Below are positions 1 to 7,535 of a DNA stretch of 64,000 bases, in pieces. This DNA is from Planctomycetota bacterium. GTDB lineage: Bacteria; Planctomycetota; Planctomycetia; Gemmatales; Gemmataceae. Every line of letters starts with the position of its first letter. The first letter of the stretch is position 1. The notes beneath the pieces were generated by a model. The model saw only the letters and a list, made by a program, of their open reading frames with translations, was not told where the DNA came from and searched no databases. The DNA is taken from positions 1 to 64,000 of the forward strand of contig VGZI01000001.1 of the NCBI GenBank assembly GCA_016872605.1, in the 5' to 3' direction. The translations under genes and the position numbers were made by a program.

Positions 1-1944
1 GACGTGAACCCATGTGCGCCGCCAAATTCAACCGCCCCAACCCTCCCCCACCGCCGCCGTTTTGAACCGCCCTCAACAAACTGGTTTCGGCCCGTCAACG
101 TTGCCAATGGTCCCGATGGTTGTTTGTACCTTTGCGACATGTACCGGGAGGTCATCGAGTTTCCCAGCGCCATTCCGGAAGACATTCTCAAGATCATCGA
201 CGTGACGAATGGCCGGGACAAGGGCCGCATCTGGCGCATCATGCCGGATCATTTCAAGCGACCGCCGTCGCCGAAGCTGGGCAAGGCGACGGCGGGGGAA
301 CTGGTCGAGTTGTTCGAGCATCCCAACAGCTGGCAGCGCGAGACGGCTCAACGGCTCCTGTTCGAACGACAGGACAAGTCGGTCGTCCCAGCCCTGAAGA
401 AGCTGATGGCTGAATCGAAGTCGCCCCAGGGGCGCCTGCACGCGCTTTGCACACTCGATGGCCTGGCGAGCCTCGATCACCAGGCGCTGATGGTCGGCAT
501 GAACGACGCGCATCCAGCGGTGCGCATTCATGCCCTTCGCCTTGCCGAGGCCATGCTTTCAACATCGCCACCCTTGCGCGAACGCGCCATCACGCTTGCC
601 GGCGACGTCGATGTCAAGGTGCGCATGCAGGCGGCATTCAGCCTTGGCGCTATTGCAGGCGATCCAAAAGTGCACCAGGCTCTTGCCGAAGTTCTCGCCA
701 AGGACGGCCACGACCGCTGGCTGACGACGGCGGTGCTTAGCTCCATCGGGGATATCCCGGCTGACTTCTTTGTGTACCTTCTCAAGCACGAGCGTTTTCT
801 GAAGACGCCGAAGTCCACGGATGTGTTGAGCCAGTTGCTCGGCATGATCGGCGCCCGACAAAAGCCGGCCGAGGCGACAACGATCTTGCGAACGCTCGTG
901 CAGCCGCCGCTGTCGGATCGGCCCGAGCTTCAGCAATCCGCAATGCTCGGCCTGGCCGATGCGCTGAATCGATCGGGCCAACCGTTGGCCGCCTACTTGC
1001 AGGGTGATAGCGCCGACGTCAAGGCTGCCCGCGCCTTGCACGATCGGCTCATCGAGAATTCACACCGCAGCGCCAGCGATGCCAAGGCAAAGCGGGAGGA
1101 TCGCCTGCTTGGCATCCGCTATTTGCGGCATGGCGAATGGCACGCCACGGTGAAAGTGCTGATGCCGCTATTCAACATCAACGAATCGCTCGATGTGCAA
1201 CTTGCCGCTCTGCAATCCCTGTCGGGATTCTCGCACGACGACGTGGGCAAGCTGATCGTGCAGAGTTGGCCGGCGCTAAGTCCACGTGTCCGCGGCGAAG
1301 CCATCGAGGCCCTTTTCCGTGACGATCGGCGTGTCGACGCACTGTTGACGGGGCTGGAGAAGAACATCATCCGGCACGTCGAAATACCTCCCGTGTGGCA
1401 GCAAGCGTTGCGCAAGCACAAGAACGCAACCCTGCGAAAGCGGGCCGAGGCCTTGCTCGCGAAGTTCACGCCGGCCAACCGCCGCGAGGTGCTCGAAAAA
1501 TATCAGGCCGCCCTGAAGCGTGACGCCGACGCCGGCCGCGGGGAGAAGATGTTCGCCAAGCATTGCGCGACCTGCCATCGATTCGGTCAGGAAGGCAAGA
1601 GCGTCGGCCCCGATCTGGCACAGGCGCAGAAGCAATCGCCCGAGCAGTTGTTGATTGCTATTCTCGACCCAAACCGCGAAGTGGATCGGCAATTCTTGAA
1701 CTACGTGGTCGTCACCAAAAGCGGTCGCACGCTGTCGGGGATCATCGCCGCCGAGGGCGCGAGCAGCATCACCCTGCGGCGGGCGGAGGGGGCGGAGGAC
1801 TTGCTCCTGCGGAGTGAAATCGAGGAACTCTCGAGCACCGGTCAATCGCTGATGCCGGAGGGAATCGAGCAACAAATCGATGTCCAGCAGATGGCGGACC
1901 TGCTTCGCTTCCTCAAGGCGCCGCCCGGAGGCACACCGAAATGA
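1..1944 (+). CDS. PVC-type dehydrogenase/HEAT/heme-c protein, C-terminal part
   Basis: This is the 3' part of a large exported protein of the planctomycete membrane-bound dehydrogenase family. The reading frame is open to the window edge, so the N-terminal beta-propeller lies upstream. The first visible residues (NWFRPVNVANGPDG, LYLCDMYREVIE) match the end of that propeller domain. A HEAT-like helical repeat region follows from about residue 90 to 480. A cytochrome c domain comes next, with heme motif C521-A-T-C524-H525 and a plausible distal Met near QSLMPEG. The family is presumed to act in periplasmic electron transfer linked to sugar oxidation; the substrate is unknown. Confidence 0.88.
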   Translation, partial: DVNPCAPPNSTAPTLPHRRRFEPPSTNWFRPVNVANGPDGCLYLCDMYREVIEFPSAIPEDILKIIDVTNGRDKGRIWRIMPDHFKRPPSPKLGKATAGELVELFEHPNSWQRETAQRLLFERQDKSVVPALKKLMAESKSPQGRLHALCTLDGLASLDHQALMVGMNDAHPAVRIHALRLAEAMLSTSPPLRERAITLAGDVDVKVRMQAAFSLGAIAGDPKVHQALAEVLAKDGHDRWLTTAVLSSIGDIPADFFVYLLKHERFLKTPKSTDVLSQLLGMIGARQKPAEATTILRTLVQPPLSDRPELQQSAMLGLADALNRSGQPLAAYLQGDSADVKAARALHDRLIENSHRSASDAKAKREDRLLGIRYLRHGEWHATVKVLMPLFNINESLDVQLAALQSLSGFSHDDVGKLIVQSWPALSPRVRGEAIEALFRDDRRVDALLTGLEKNIIRHVEIPPVWQQALRKHKNATLRKRAEALLAKFTPANRREVLEKYQAALKRDADAGRGEKMFAKHCATCHRFGQEGKSVGPDLAQAQKQSPEQLLIAILDPNREVDRQFLNYVVVTKSGRTLSGIIAAEGASSITLRRAEGAEDLLLRSEIEELSSTGQSLMPEGIEQQIDVQQMADLLRFLKAPPGGTPK

Positions 1945-1996
1945 AGAAGCGAATAGTTTCAGCTCTGTTGTACCGTATCGAAGAATAGAGGTTCTG

Positions 1997-2112
1997 ATGA
2001 AGACGCCTTGTTTCCTTGCAGCGATATGTCTCATTTCTGGAAGCATGATTCTGGTGCAAGCGCCGGCGAATGCTCAGCCAGCCAGCAAGAAGCCGCTGCG
2101 CCTGGTCAACGC
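1997..2112 (+). pseudogene. 5' fragment of a secreted-protein gene
   Basis: ATG 1997 follows an AGAGG Shine-Dalgarno-like sequence and starts a convincing signal peptide (MKTPCFLAAICLISGSMILV, then APANA for cleavage). Coding sense is lost after about 39 residues. There the sequence runs into the 5' part of an unrelated transporter gene lying in the opposite direction. Only the export signal and a few mature residues survive, so the original product cannot be named. The gene lies 52 bases after the HEAT/heme-c gene and may once have been in its operon. Confidence 0.6.
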
Positions 2113-2397
2113 AACATTGCCTCGGCCAATATGGGAATACACGTTTGCCATCCCACCGCTGGGGCACGCCGCTACCAGCAGCACTCCCCAGCGAATCGCC
2201 GGCTGCAGTTCGAGGCCGTGAACAAAAAGCCCGCCTATCACGGGCAGCAAAATCACCTGACCCAGGAGGGCCACGAAGATGGCGCCCGGCTGACGACCGA
2301 CCCGCCGAAAATCGTCAGCCGTCAATTCCGTTCCGACCACCGTCATCGCGACAAACACGAGAGTCGGAACGCCAACATCGACGACCGTTTTCAGCAA
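2104..2397 (-). pseudogene. Bile acid:sodium symporter family, N-terminal fragment
   Basis: Residues 1-97 of this reverse-strand frame match the start of BASS-family transporters: MLKTVVDVGVPTLVFVAMTV, then GQVILLPVIGG and the conserved ACPSGGMANVYSH loop with GRGNVAL. Intact members have about 300 residues and nine or ten membrane segments; only the first three or so remain. Similarity stops at about 2107, exactly where the truncated secreted-protein gene on the plus strand also stops. The fragment is probably not functional. Confidence 0.75.
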
Positions 2398-2704
2398 GTA
2401 TCAATCCCCAAAACAGAAAACTTGGCCGCTCGTAACGACTGCCGAGCGATCTGCCCCGTTGGACTTCGCGTATCGACGTATTTTATCGGGCACGAACTTG
2501 TCTTCAATCGCGCTTGATCGTTAAGATATCGCAGGGTCATATCCGACAGTTGAGCGGAACCAGCTTGTCAGTGCGGTCGGGGGTGGTCGGTGGTTGACTC
2601 GGCTCGATGAGCCCAAAATCAGAGCCAGGAAATACGGCTGATTGAATCTCCGATTGCTCGGGGCGAACCCGCATTCTGGTTAACCGTTACCGAATCGTTC
2701 CCGA

Positions 2705-2806
2705 ATCACGCTGTCCCAAGCGGACACGCCTTGAAGGAAAAGTTCAATTGGCGTCCTGTTGCCTCCACTCAAAGGCCACTTGCGATTCGTCGCAAGTGGC
2801 CTTTTC
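2705..2806 (+). ncRNA. Candidate structured small RNA
   Basis: Between about 2719 and 2756 the sequence can fold into an extended hairpin: GGACACGCC pairs imperfectly with GGCGTCC and TTGAA with TTCAA. About 15 bases later a perfect 15-bp terminator-like stem follows. No ORF leads into this terminator, so it must end some other plus-strand transcript. The 5' end and promoter were not identified, and no known RNA family was recognised. Confidence 0.3.
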
Positions 2807-2808
2807 AT
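2771..2808 (+). terminator. Strong intrinsic terminator hairpin with UUCG loop
   Basis: A perfect 15-bp stem (2771-2785 with 2790-2804) closes on a TTCG tetraloop and leads into CTTTTCATT. The 5' flank is A-rich on the opposite strand, so it could also work in reverse. Confidence 0.65.
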
Positions 2809-2813
2809 TCGGA

Positions 2814-2935
2814 CCTAGTGCTTTGGCTGCTATGGATTGATGGATGTAAGGTGCGTGCAACGCACCGGTCCGCTCATCGGTGCGTTGCACGCACCCTACG
2901 TCTATCCATCAACGGATCGTAGACGGTGCACTAGG
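2814..2935. repeat. 122-bp palindromic element
   Basis: The outer arms CCTAGTGC (2814-2821) and GCACTAGG (2928-2935) enclose nested inverted repeats. The inner arms pair GGTGCGTGCAACGCACCG (about 2850-2867) with its complement at 2878-2895, around a 10-base loop. The architecture resembles a small non-autonomous element; no other copy is seen in this window. Confidence 0.55.
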
Positions 2936-3093
2936 AAGGCAATCAGTTGTCGTTACGTGCTCACGAGTTCTTCAAGCATCAGGATCTATGCGAACCATAG
3001 AACCAAGGACGCTTTAGTCGGATGAGCCTGTTTTTTTTCAGCGTGATTATCGGATAATACTCATGGGCAACTTGACCGACCGAGGACTGAATT

Positions 3094-4446
3094 GTGCTTA
3101 CCATTCAGGGACGCGGCGTTCGCATGGGTGACGGACTGACCCGGCGCAGCTTTTTGAGAATCGGCGCACTGGGACTCGCCGGCCTGACGCTCGCTGATCT
3201 GCTGCGTGCGGCCGAAACGCAGCCGGGACGCCGGCGTCGCGCAGTCATCCTCTACTGGATGGCGGGCGGACCGTCGCATATCGACACCTATGACATGAAG
3301 CCGAACGCCCCGGAAAGCGTGCGTGGCCCGTTTCGGCCGGTCGCGACCAATGTGCCGGGTATTCAAATCTGCGAGCTGATGCCTCGCCAGGCGCGCATCG
3401 CCGACAAGTTTTCTTTGATTCGCTCGCTAACGCACACGAACTACAACCACTTCGATGCGGCCCACTGGGTGCAGACCGGCTATCACGAGCCGAACGTGAT
3501 GGGGCGCGGCCAGCCGTACCCATCGCAGGGGTCGGTCGTGTCGATGCTGCGCGGAGCGAACGAACGCGGCATGCCGCCGTACGTCTGCATCCCGGAGGCG
3601 TATGGCGCGGCGCGTGGATTCTATCAGAAATCAGGTTTCTTGAGCTCGGCTCACAATCCGCTCAACGCGGGCGGGGCGGCGCTGTCGGAGCGGTTCCACA
3701 TCAATCGTCCCGAGCTTACGCTTAGCCCCGAACTGACCGTGCAGCGCGTCGAAGATCGCCGGGAGCTGCAGCGCCGCATCGAAGGCGCCGCCCGCTCGGC
3801 CGAGCACAGCGGCGCGGTGCAGACGATGGATCGCTCCTATCAGCGGGCGTTCGAACTCGTCACCAGTCCGCGCGTGCAGGAGGCGTTTGATTTCGGCCGC
3901 GAGCCGGCCCGGTTGCAGGATCGCTACGGACGCCATGCGTGGGGCCAAGCAGCCCTTCTGGCGCGGCGGCTCGTCGAGCGCGGAGTCACGTTCGTGACGA
4001 TCAATCACTTCGAGGCCGAGATCGACTGGTGGGATGATCATTACAACATCGAGACAAACCTGCGCCGGCGTTTGCCGATCTATGACCAGGCGCTCGGCAC
4101 ATTGATCGAGGATTTGTACGACCGCGGGCTTGCCGACGAGGTACTGGTGGCGGCATTCGGCGAGTTCGGCCGCGGTCCGCAGGTCGATGGCTACGCGGGG
4201 CGAGGGCACTGGGCCCGCGCCTGGCACGCGCTCTTGGCGGGGGGCGGCGTACAGGGCGGCCGGGTTGTCGGCGCCACAACGTCAAACGCCGGCGAGCCCC
4301 GCGACCGCGCCATGGGTCCCGGAGATTTGCTGGCGACGATCTACCACGCCGTCGGCATCGACCCGCACGCCACGGTCCCGAACCGCGAGGGCCGCCCGGT
4401 TCCACTGGTGCCGACGGGCGAGCCGGTGCGGGAGTTGTTTCAGTGA
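3094..4446 (+). CDS. DUF1501 family exported protein
   Basis: A 450-residue DUF1501 (sulfatase-superfamily-like) protein, abundant in planctomycetes and of unknown enzymatic role. GTG 3094 gives the family-type N-terminus MLTIQGRG, then GDG-TRRSFLRIGALGLAG, a twin-arginine signal implying export in folded form. Conserved family blocks include WMAGGPSHIDTYDMKP, FSLIRSLTH, NHFDAAHWVQTGY, GEFGRGP and GRGHWARAWHALLAGGG near the C-terminus. It stands alone. In planctomycetes such genes usually pair with DUF1549/DUF1553 cytochrome genes, and none is adjacent here. Confidence 0.9.
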   Translation: MLTIQGRGVRMGDGLTRRSFLRIGALGLAGLTLADLLRAAETQPGRRRRAVILYWMAGGPSHIDTYDMKPNAPESVRGPFRPVATNVPGIQICELMPRQARIADKFSLIRSLTHTNYNHFDAAHWVQTGYHEPNVMGRGQPYPSQGSVVSMLRGANERGMPPYVCIPEAYGAARGFYQKSGFLSSAHNPLNAGGAALSERFHINRPELTLSPELTVQRVEDRRELQRRIEGAARSAEHSGAVQTMDRSYQRAFELVTSPRVQEAFDFGREPARLQDRYGRHAWGQAALLARRLVERGVTFVTINHFEAEIDWWDDHYNIETNLRRRLPIYDQALGTLIEDLYDRGLADEVLVAAFGEFGRGPQVDGYAGRGHWARAWHALLAGGGVQGGRVVGATTSNAGEPRDRAMGPGDLLATIYHAVGIDPHATVPNREGRPVPLVPTGEPVRELFQ

Positions 4447-4467
4447 AGATGTGCGTGGCTTAAGCTG

Positions 4468-4505
4468 CGTTTAGCGTTCGCGCGGCGCCCAGCGAACGCT
4501 AAACG
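4468..4505. repeat. Palindromic repeat, GTTTAGCG family
   Basis: The arms CGTTTAGCGTTCGC (4468-4481) and their exact complement (4492-4505) surround GCGGCGCCCA. It lies between convergent genes and could act as a bidirectional terminator. Related copies lie near 20.4, 35.8, 39.9, 42.5, 44.2, 52.9 and 59.4 kb. Confidence 0.8.
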
Positions 4506-4514
4506 TGAAAGATT

Positions 4515-5681
4515 CTACCCATCGCTCCAGCTATACGGATACCCCGCGTCATCCAGCTCCAGTGCTTGTTTCGTCAACAGCAACGGCTTGAAGGTGTCGA
4601 GCATCACGGCCAGTTCGTCGGTGAACTTGACATCCTTGCTGGCGACGATGGTGCCGGGGTGAGGACCATGCGGGATGCCGCGCGGGTGCAGCGTGAACGA
4701 CGCTTCCTCGACGCCGCGACGGCTGCCGAAGCGGCCGCGCACGTAGTAGAGCACTTCGTCGGCTTGCACATTGGAATGAGCATACGGAACCTTGATCGCG
4801 TCGGGATGCGTGTCGAGCAGTCGCGGCGCGAACGTGCAGATCACAAATCCCGGCGCGTCGAACGTCTGATGCACCGGCGGCGGCTGATGAATCCTCCCCG
4901 TGATCGGCTCGAAATCATCCGCGTTGAAAGTGTACGGATACACCATGCCGTCCCAGCCGACGACGTCAAAAGGATGCTGGCCGAGCAGATAACGCGTCAA
5001 CCGCGTGCCGTCTTTGACTAACACCGGCGTTGTCTCTTCCTTGTCGATCACCGCGATCTGCGTCGGCCCGTGGAAGTCGCGCTCGCTGTAGGGAGCGCCG
5101 AGGCGGAGTTGCCCATCGGGATTCAGGTAGTGCGGCGGAACCGTGAGCGTGCCGATCGATTCGATGACGAGCAAGTCTGCGTCGCCGTCCAGATCGATGC
5201 GATAAGTCGTCGTGCGGGGAATGACGACATAATCACATTCGCGAAAGGGCAGGGGACCAAACATGGTGTGCAGCGTGCCCTTGCCGTGATGCACGAAGAT
5301 CACTTCGTCGGCCGAGGCATTGCGAAACAATTCCGCTTGCGGCTTGGCCGGCCGGCAGCGCGAGATGACGACGTCGTCATTCGCAAGCACCGGCACGCGG
5401 CCCGTGATTGGATCGCCGGAGCGCGGCATCTTGCCGCTCTTGAGGTGATGATGGCGAAGTGCCGGGTGCGGCACGATCTCGAGCGGCAGAGCGCCGGCGG
5501 GTTCGACCTTGGTGACTCGCGTTGGCGGGCGAAGATGATAAACGATGCTGTAGGCCCGCGCGAAACCGCCGACGGTGACGACTTCTTCGTAATAGATGCC
5601 TTCGGCCTTGTGCCCGCCTTCTCGGCGATGCGCGATATGGCGCTTGGCCGGGATGGAGCCGAGTTGTTTGTATTGTGGCAT
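4515..5681 (-). CDS. hmgA: Homogentisate 1,2-dioxygenase
   Basis: A 388-residue cupin-type ring-cleaving dioxygenase that opens homogentisate to maleylacetoacetate in tyrosine/phenylalanine breakdown. Family blocks include YEEVVTVGGFARAYSIVYH near the start, EVIFVHHGKGTLHTMFG in the middle, and YAHSNVQADEVLYYVRG plus HPRGIPHGPHPG, which carry the His/Glu iron ligands. The start at 5681 (MPQYKQLGSIP) has GGAGG eight bases upstream; an in-frame extension to 5729 is unlikely. No other genes of the pathway (fumarylacetoacetase, maleylacetoacetate isomerase) are adjacent. Confidence 0.9.
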   Translation of the reverse strand: MPQYKQLGSIPAKRHIAHRREGGHKAEGIYYEEVVTVGGFARAYSIVYHLRPPTRVTKVEPAGALPLEIVPHPALRHHHLKSGKMPRSGDPITGRVPVLANDDVVISRCRPAKPQAELFRNASADEVIFVHHGKGTLHTMFGPLPFRECDYVVIPRTTTYRIDLDGDADLLVIESIGTLTVPPHYLNPDGQLRLGAPYSERDFHGPTQIAVIDKEETTPVLVKDGTRLTRYLLGQHPFDVVGWDGMVYPYTFNADDFEPITGRIHQPPPVHQTFDAPGFVICTFAPRLLDTHPDAIKVPYAHSNVQADEVLYYVRGRFGSRRGVEEASFTLHPRGIPHGPHPGTIVASKDVKFTDELAVMLDTFKPLLLTKQALELDDAGYPYSWSDG

Positions 5682-5750
5682 GACGGGGTCCTCCACTCGC
5701 ATTTTACCCGATCGCGATGGCGCCGCCAATCCAAGACGCGATGCCGATCA

Positions 5751-6878
5751 TCACGGCGCCGTCGCCTTGGCGGCGATGGTGGCGATCTGGGAGCGGAGTT
5801 TCGTGACATTGCCTTTGCCGTCGGGATGGACGCGGTTGCTGAGGATGATGACGGCGGTTTTGCTGGACGGGTCGAGCCAGATCGATGTGCCGGTGAATCC
5901 GGTGTGCCCGTAGCTGACACCCTTGGGGAAGAACTCGCCGCGATTGCCGGAGTACGCGGTGGCCATGTCCCAGCCGAAGGTGCGAAGGCCCGGCGTCTTC
6001 GGCCCAGGGACCTTTCTGGGTTCGGTCATGAGCTTGACGGTTTCGGGCCGAAGGAACGCATTGCCGTCGTGTCGGCCATCGTTGAGCAGCATGCGGGCGA
6101 TGATGGCGAGATCGTCGGCGGTGGAGAACAAGCCGGCATGCCCGGCGACCCCGCCCAGAAGGTAAGCACGCGGATCGTGGACCTCGCCGACCATCCATCG
6201 CCCCTCGCGCTGCTGCGTCGGAGCGCAGCGTTTCTTGAGAATGTCAGGCGGATTGAACGCGGTGTCCTTCATGCCGAGTGGGTCGAAAATGCGTTTCTTG
6301 GCGAAGGCGTCGAGCGAAACGCCGGCCTGTTTCTCGACGATGGCGCCGAGCAGGATGTAGCCGACATCACTGTAGGTGAACTTGCTCCCAGGCGCTGCGA
6401 TCGGGTTGAGCGCGAACAGATTTTGCCAGGCTTTGTCCTTGCCGGACTGATAGTCCTTGAGCGGATTGTCGGCAATGAAGCCGCCGGTGTGCGTCAAAAG
6501 CTGCGCGATCGTGATGGTCTCCGTCTCCTTGCGTTTGAAGGCAGGCAAGTGCTTGGAGACCGGGTCGTTGACGTTGAGTTTGCCGTCCTCGATGAGCAAC
6601 ATCACACAAAGTGCGGTGACGATCGGTTTCGTTAGCGACGCCAAATCGAAGATCGCATCGAGCGTCATGGCGACGAGACTTGGCGACTTGGCACGATGGC
6701 CGATTGCTTTGTGGTAGAGGATTTCGTCCTTGTGGAGGACGAGCACGACTGCGCCGGGAAGTTCATTGCGTGCGATGGCGGCTTGAACGACCGTGTCGAT
6801 GTCGCCGAGCTTGTCGCCGGCCGATGCAGGTTGGCAAAGGCAGATCGCGAGTGTGGCGAGCGGGAGAAACAGGCGCAT
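5751..6878 (-). CDS. Secreted serine hydrolase, class C beta-lactamase family
   Basis: A 375-residue protein with a signal peptide (MRLFLPLATLAICLCQPASA) and the penicillin-binding-protein-like fold. The catalytic Ser-x-x-Lys is S81-L-T-K84, the second motif is Y169-S-D171, and the third is H325-T-G327. These families include beta-lactamases, D-aminopeptidases, esterases and peptidoglycan-active enzymes, so the substrate cannot be assigned. It is transcribed in the same direction as, and upstream of, hmgA, about 70 bases away. Confidence 0.88.
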   Translation of the reverse strand: MRLFLPLATLAICLCQPASAGDKLGDIDTVVQAAIARNELPGAVVLVLHKDEILYHKAIGHRAKSPSLVAMTLDAIFDLASLTKPIVTALCVMLLIEDGKLNVNDPVSKHLPAFKRKETETITIAQLLTHTGGFIADNPLKDYQSGKDKAWQNLFALNPIAAPGSKFTYSDVGYILLGAIVEKQAGVSLDAFAKKRIFDPLGMKDTAFNPPDILKKRCAPTQQREGRWMVGEVHDPRAYLLGGVAGHAGLFSTADDLAIIARMLLNDGRHDGNAFLRPETVKLMTEPRKVPGPKTPGLRTFGWDMATAYSGNRGEFFPKGVSYGHTGFTGTSIWLDPSSKTAVIILSNRVHPDGKGNVTKLRSQIATIAAKATAP

Positions 6879-6939
6879 CGTTTATGCTCCGGAGGTGGTT
6901 ATCCCCAGAATCGCTGCGATCATCCTGGGGCTCGGGCGT

Positions 6940-7440
6940 TCATCCTGGGGCTTTGCGGGTTCGGGCGATGAGGGAGGCGCGGACTTCCGGAGTGACGAAC
7001 GGTTCGAGGTTGCCTCCCATGAAAGCGATCTGGCGCAAAAGTGTTCCGCTGACGTGCGAGAACTGTTGATGGGCCATCAGGAAGACGGTTTCGATCTCGG
7101 GGTCCATCATGGTGTTCATGATCGACATCGTGAACTCGTATTCCATGTCGCTGGTGGTCCGAATGCCTCGCAGCATGATCCGCGAACCGACCGAACGAAC
7201 GAAGCGCACCACCAGGCCGGTGAACGGCTGCACTTCGACGTTGGGCATGCCTTTGACGCTCGCCTTCAACAAGGCCACGCGTTCGGCCTGATCGAAGATC
7301 GGCGCCTTCTCCGGATTCTCGCCGACGGCAACGACCAGACGATCGACGAGGCGGCAACCTCTCTGGATCACGTCCAGGTGTCCGAGGTGGACCGGATCGA
7401 AGACACCCGGATAGACAGCGATGCGTAGTTGGTTCGGCAT
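6940..7440 (-). CDS. coaD: Phosphopantetheine adenylyltransferase
   Basis: A 166-residue nucleotidyltransferase that makes dephospho-CoA from 4'-phosphopantetheine and ATP, the penultimate step of coenzyme A synthesis. YPGVFDPVHLGHLDVI carries the HxGH-type nucleotide motif, and RGIRTTSDMEYEF and the ending region VRASL are typical. The start MPNQLRIAVYPG at 7440 gives the normal family length. The frame is open further upstream only because it reads through a palindromic repeat. The stop codon is embedded in a CCCCAG/CTGGGG inverted repeat. Confidence 0.95.
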   Translation of the reverse strand: MPNQLRIAVYPGVFDPVHLGHLDVIQRGCRLVDRLVVAVGENPEKAPIFDQAERVALLKASVKGMPNVEVQPFTGLVVRFVRSVGSRIMLRGIRTTSDMEYEFTMSIMNTMMDPEIETVFLMAHQQFSHVSGTLLRQIAFMGGNLEPFVTPEVRASLIARTRKAPG

Positions 7441-7471
7441 GGGTCGAAATGTTCCCGTTGAGACTGTTGGT

Positions 7472-7530
7472 CGTGGGGCACGTTTCCAACGTGCCAGCAT
7501 GTTTGAGGCACGTTGGAAACGTGCCCCACG
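7472..7530. repeat. 24-bp inverted repeat pair
   Basis: Perfect 24-bp arms at 7472-7495 and 7507-7530, built on GTGGGGCACGTTTCCAACG, sit between coaD and the FHA-GAF-PP2C gene. The hairpin could terminate the latter. No second copy is seen in the window. Confidence 0.8.
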
Positions 7531-7535
7531 GACAA

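Larger units (their letters stand above)
2398..3093. other. Gene-free stretch with hairpins
   Basis: No convincing protein gene is visible on either strand. The stretch holds a structured segment ending in a strong terminator hairpin (2705-2806) and a 122-bp palindromic element (2814-2935). The rest, 2398-2700 and 2936-3090, shows nothing I can recognise except AT-rich sequence just upstream of the DUF1501 gene, which may contain its promoter. Confidence 0.6.

Noticed and set aside
2700-2800. Possible tmRNA or tRNA 3'-end fragment (att-like site, TTCAATTGG...GCCTCCACT)
   Set aside because: No T-stem pairing flanks the TTCAAT, and no acceptor stem or integrase gene is present.
5070-6635. 521-residue open frame on the plus strand
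   Set aside because: It is antisense to homogentisate dioxygenase and the serine hydrolase, has Asp/Arg/Gly-biased shadow composition, and no recognisable motif.
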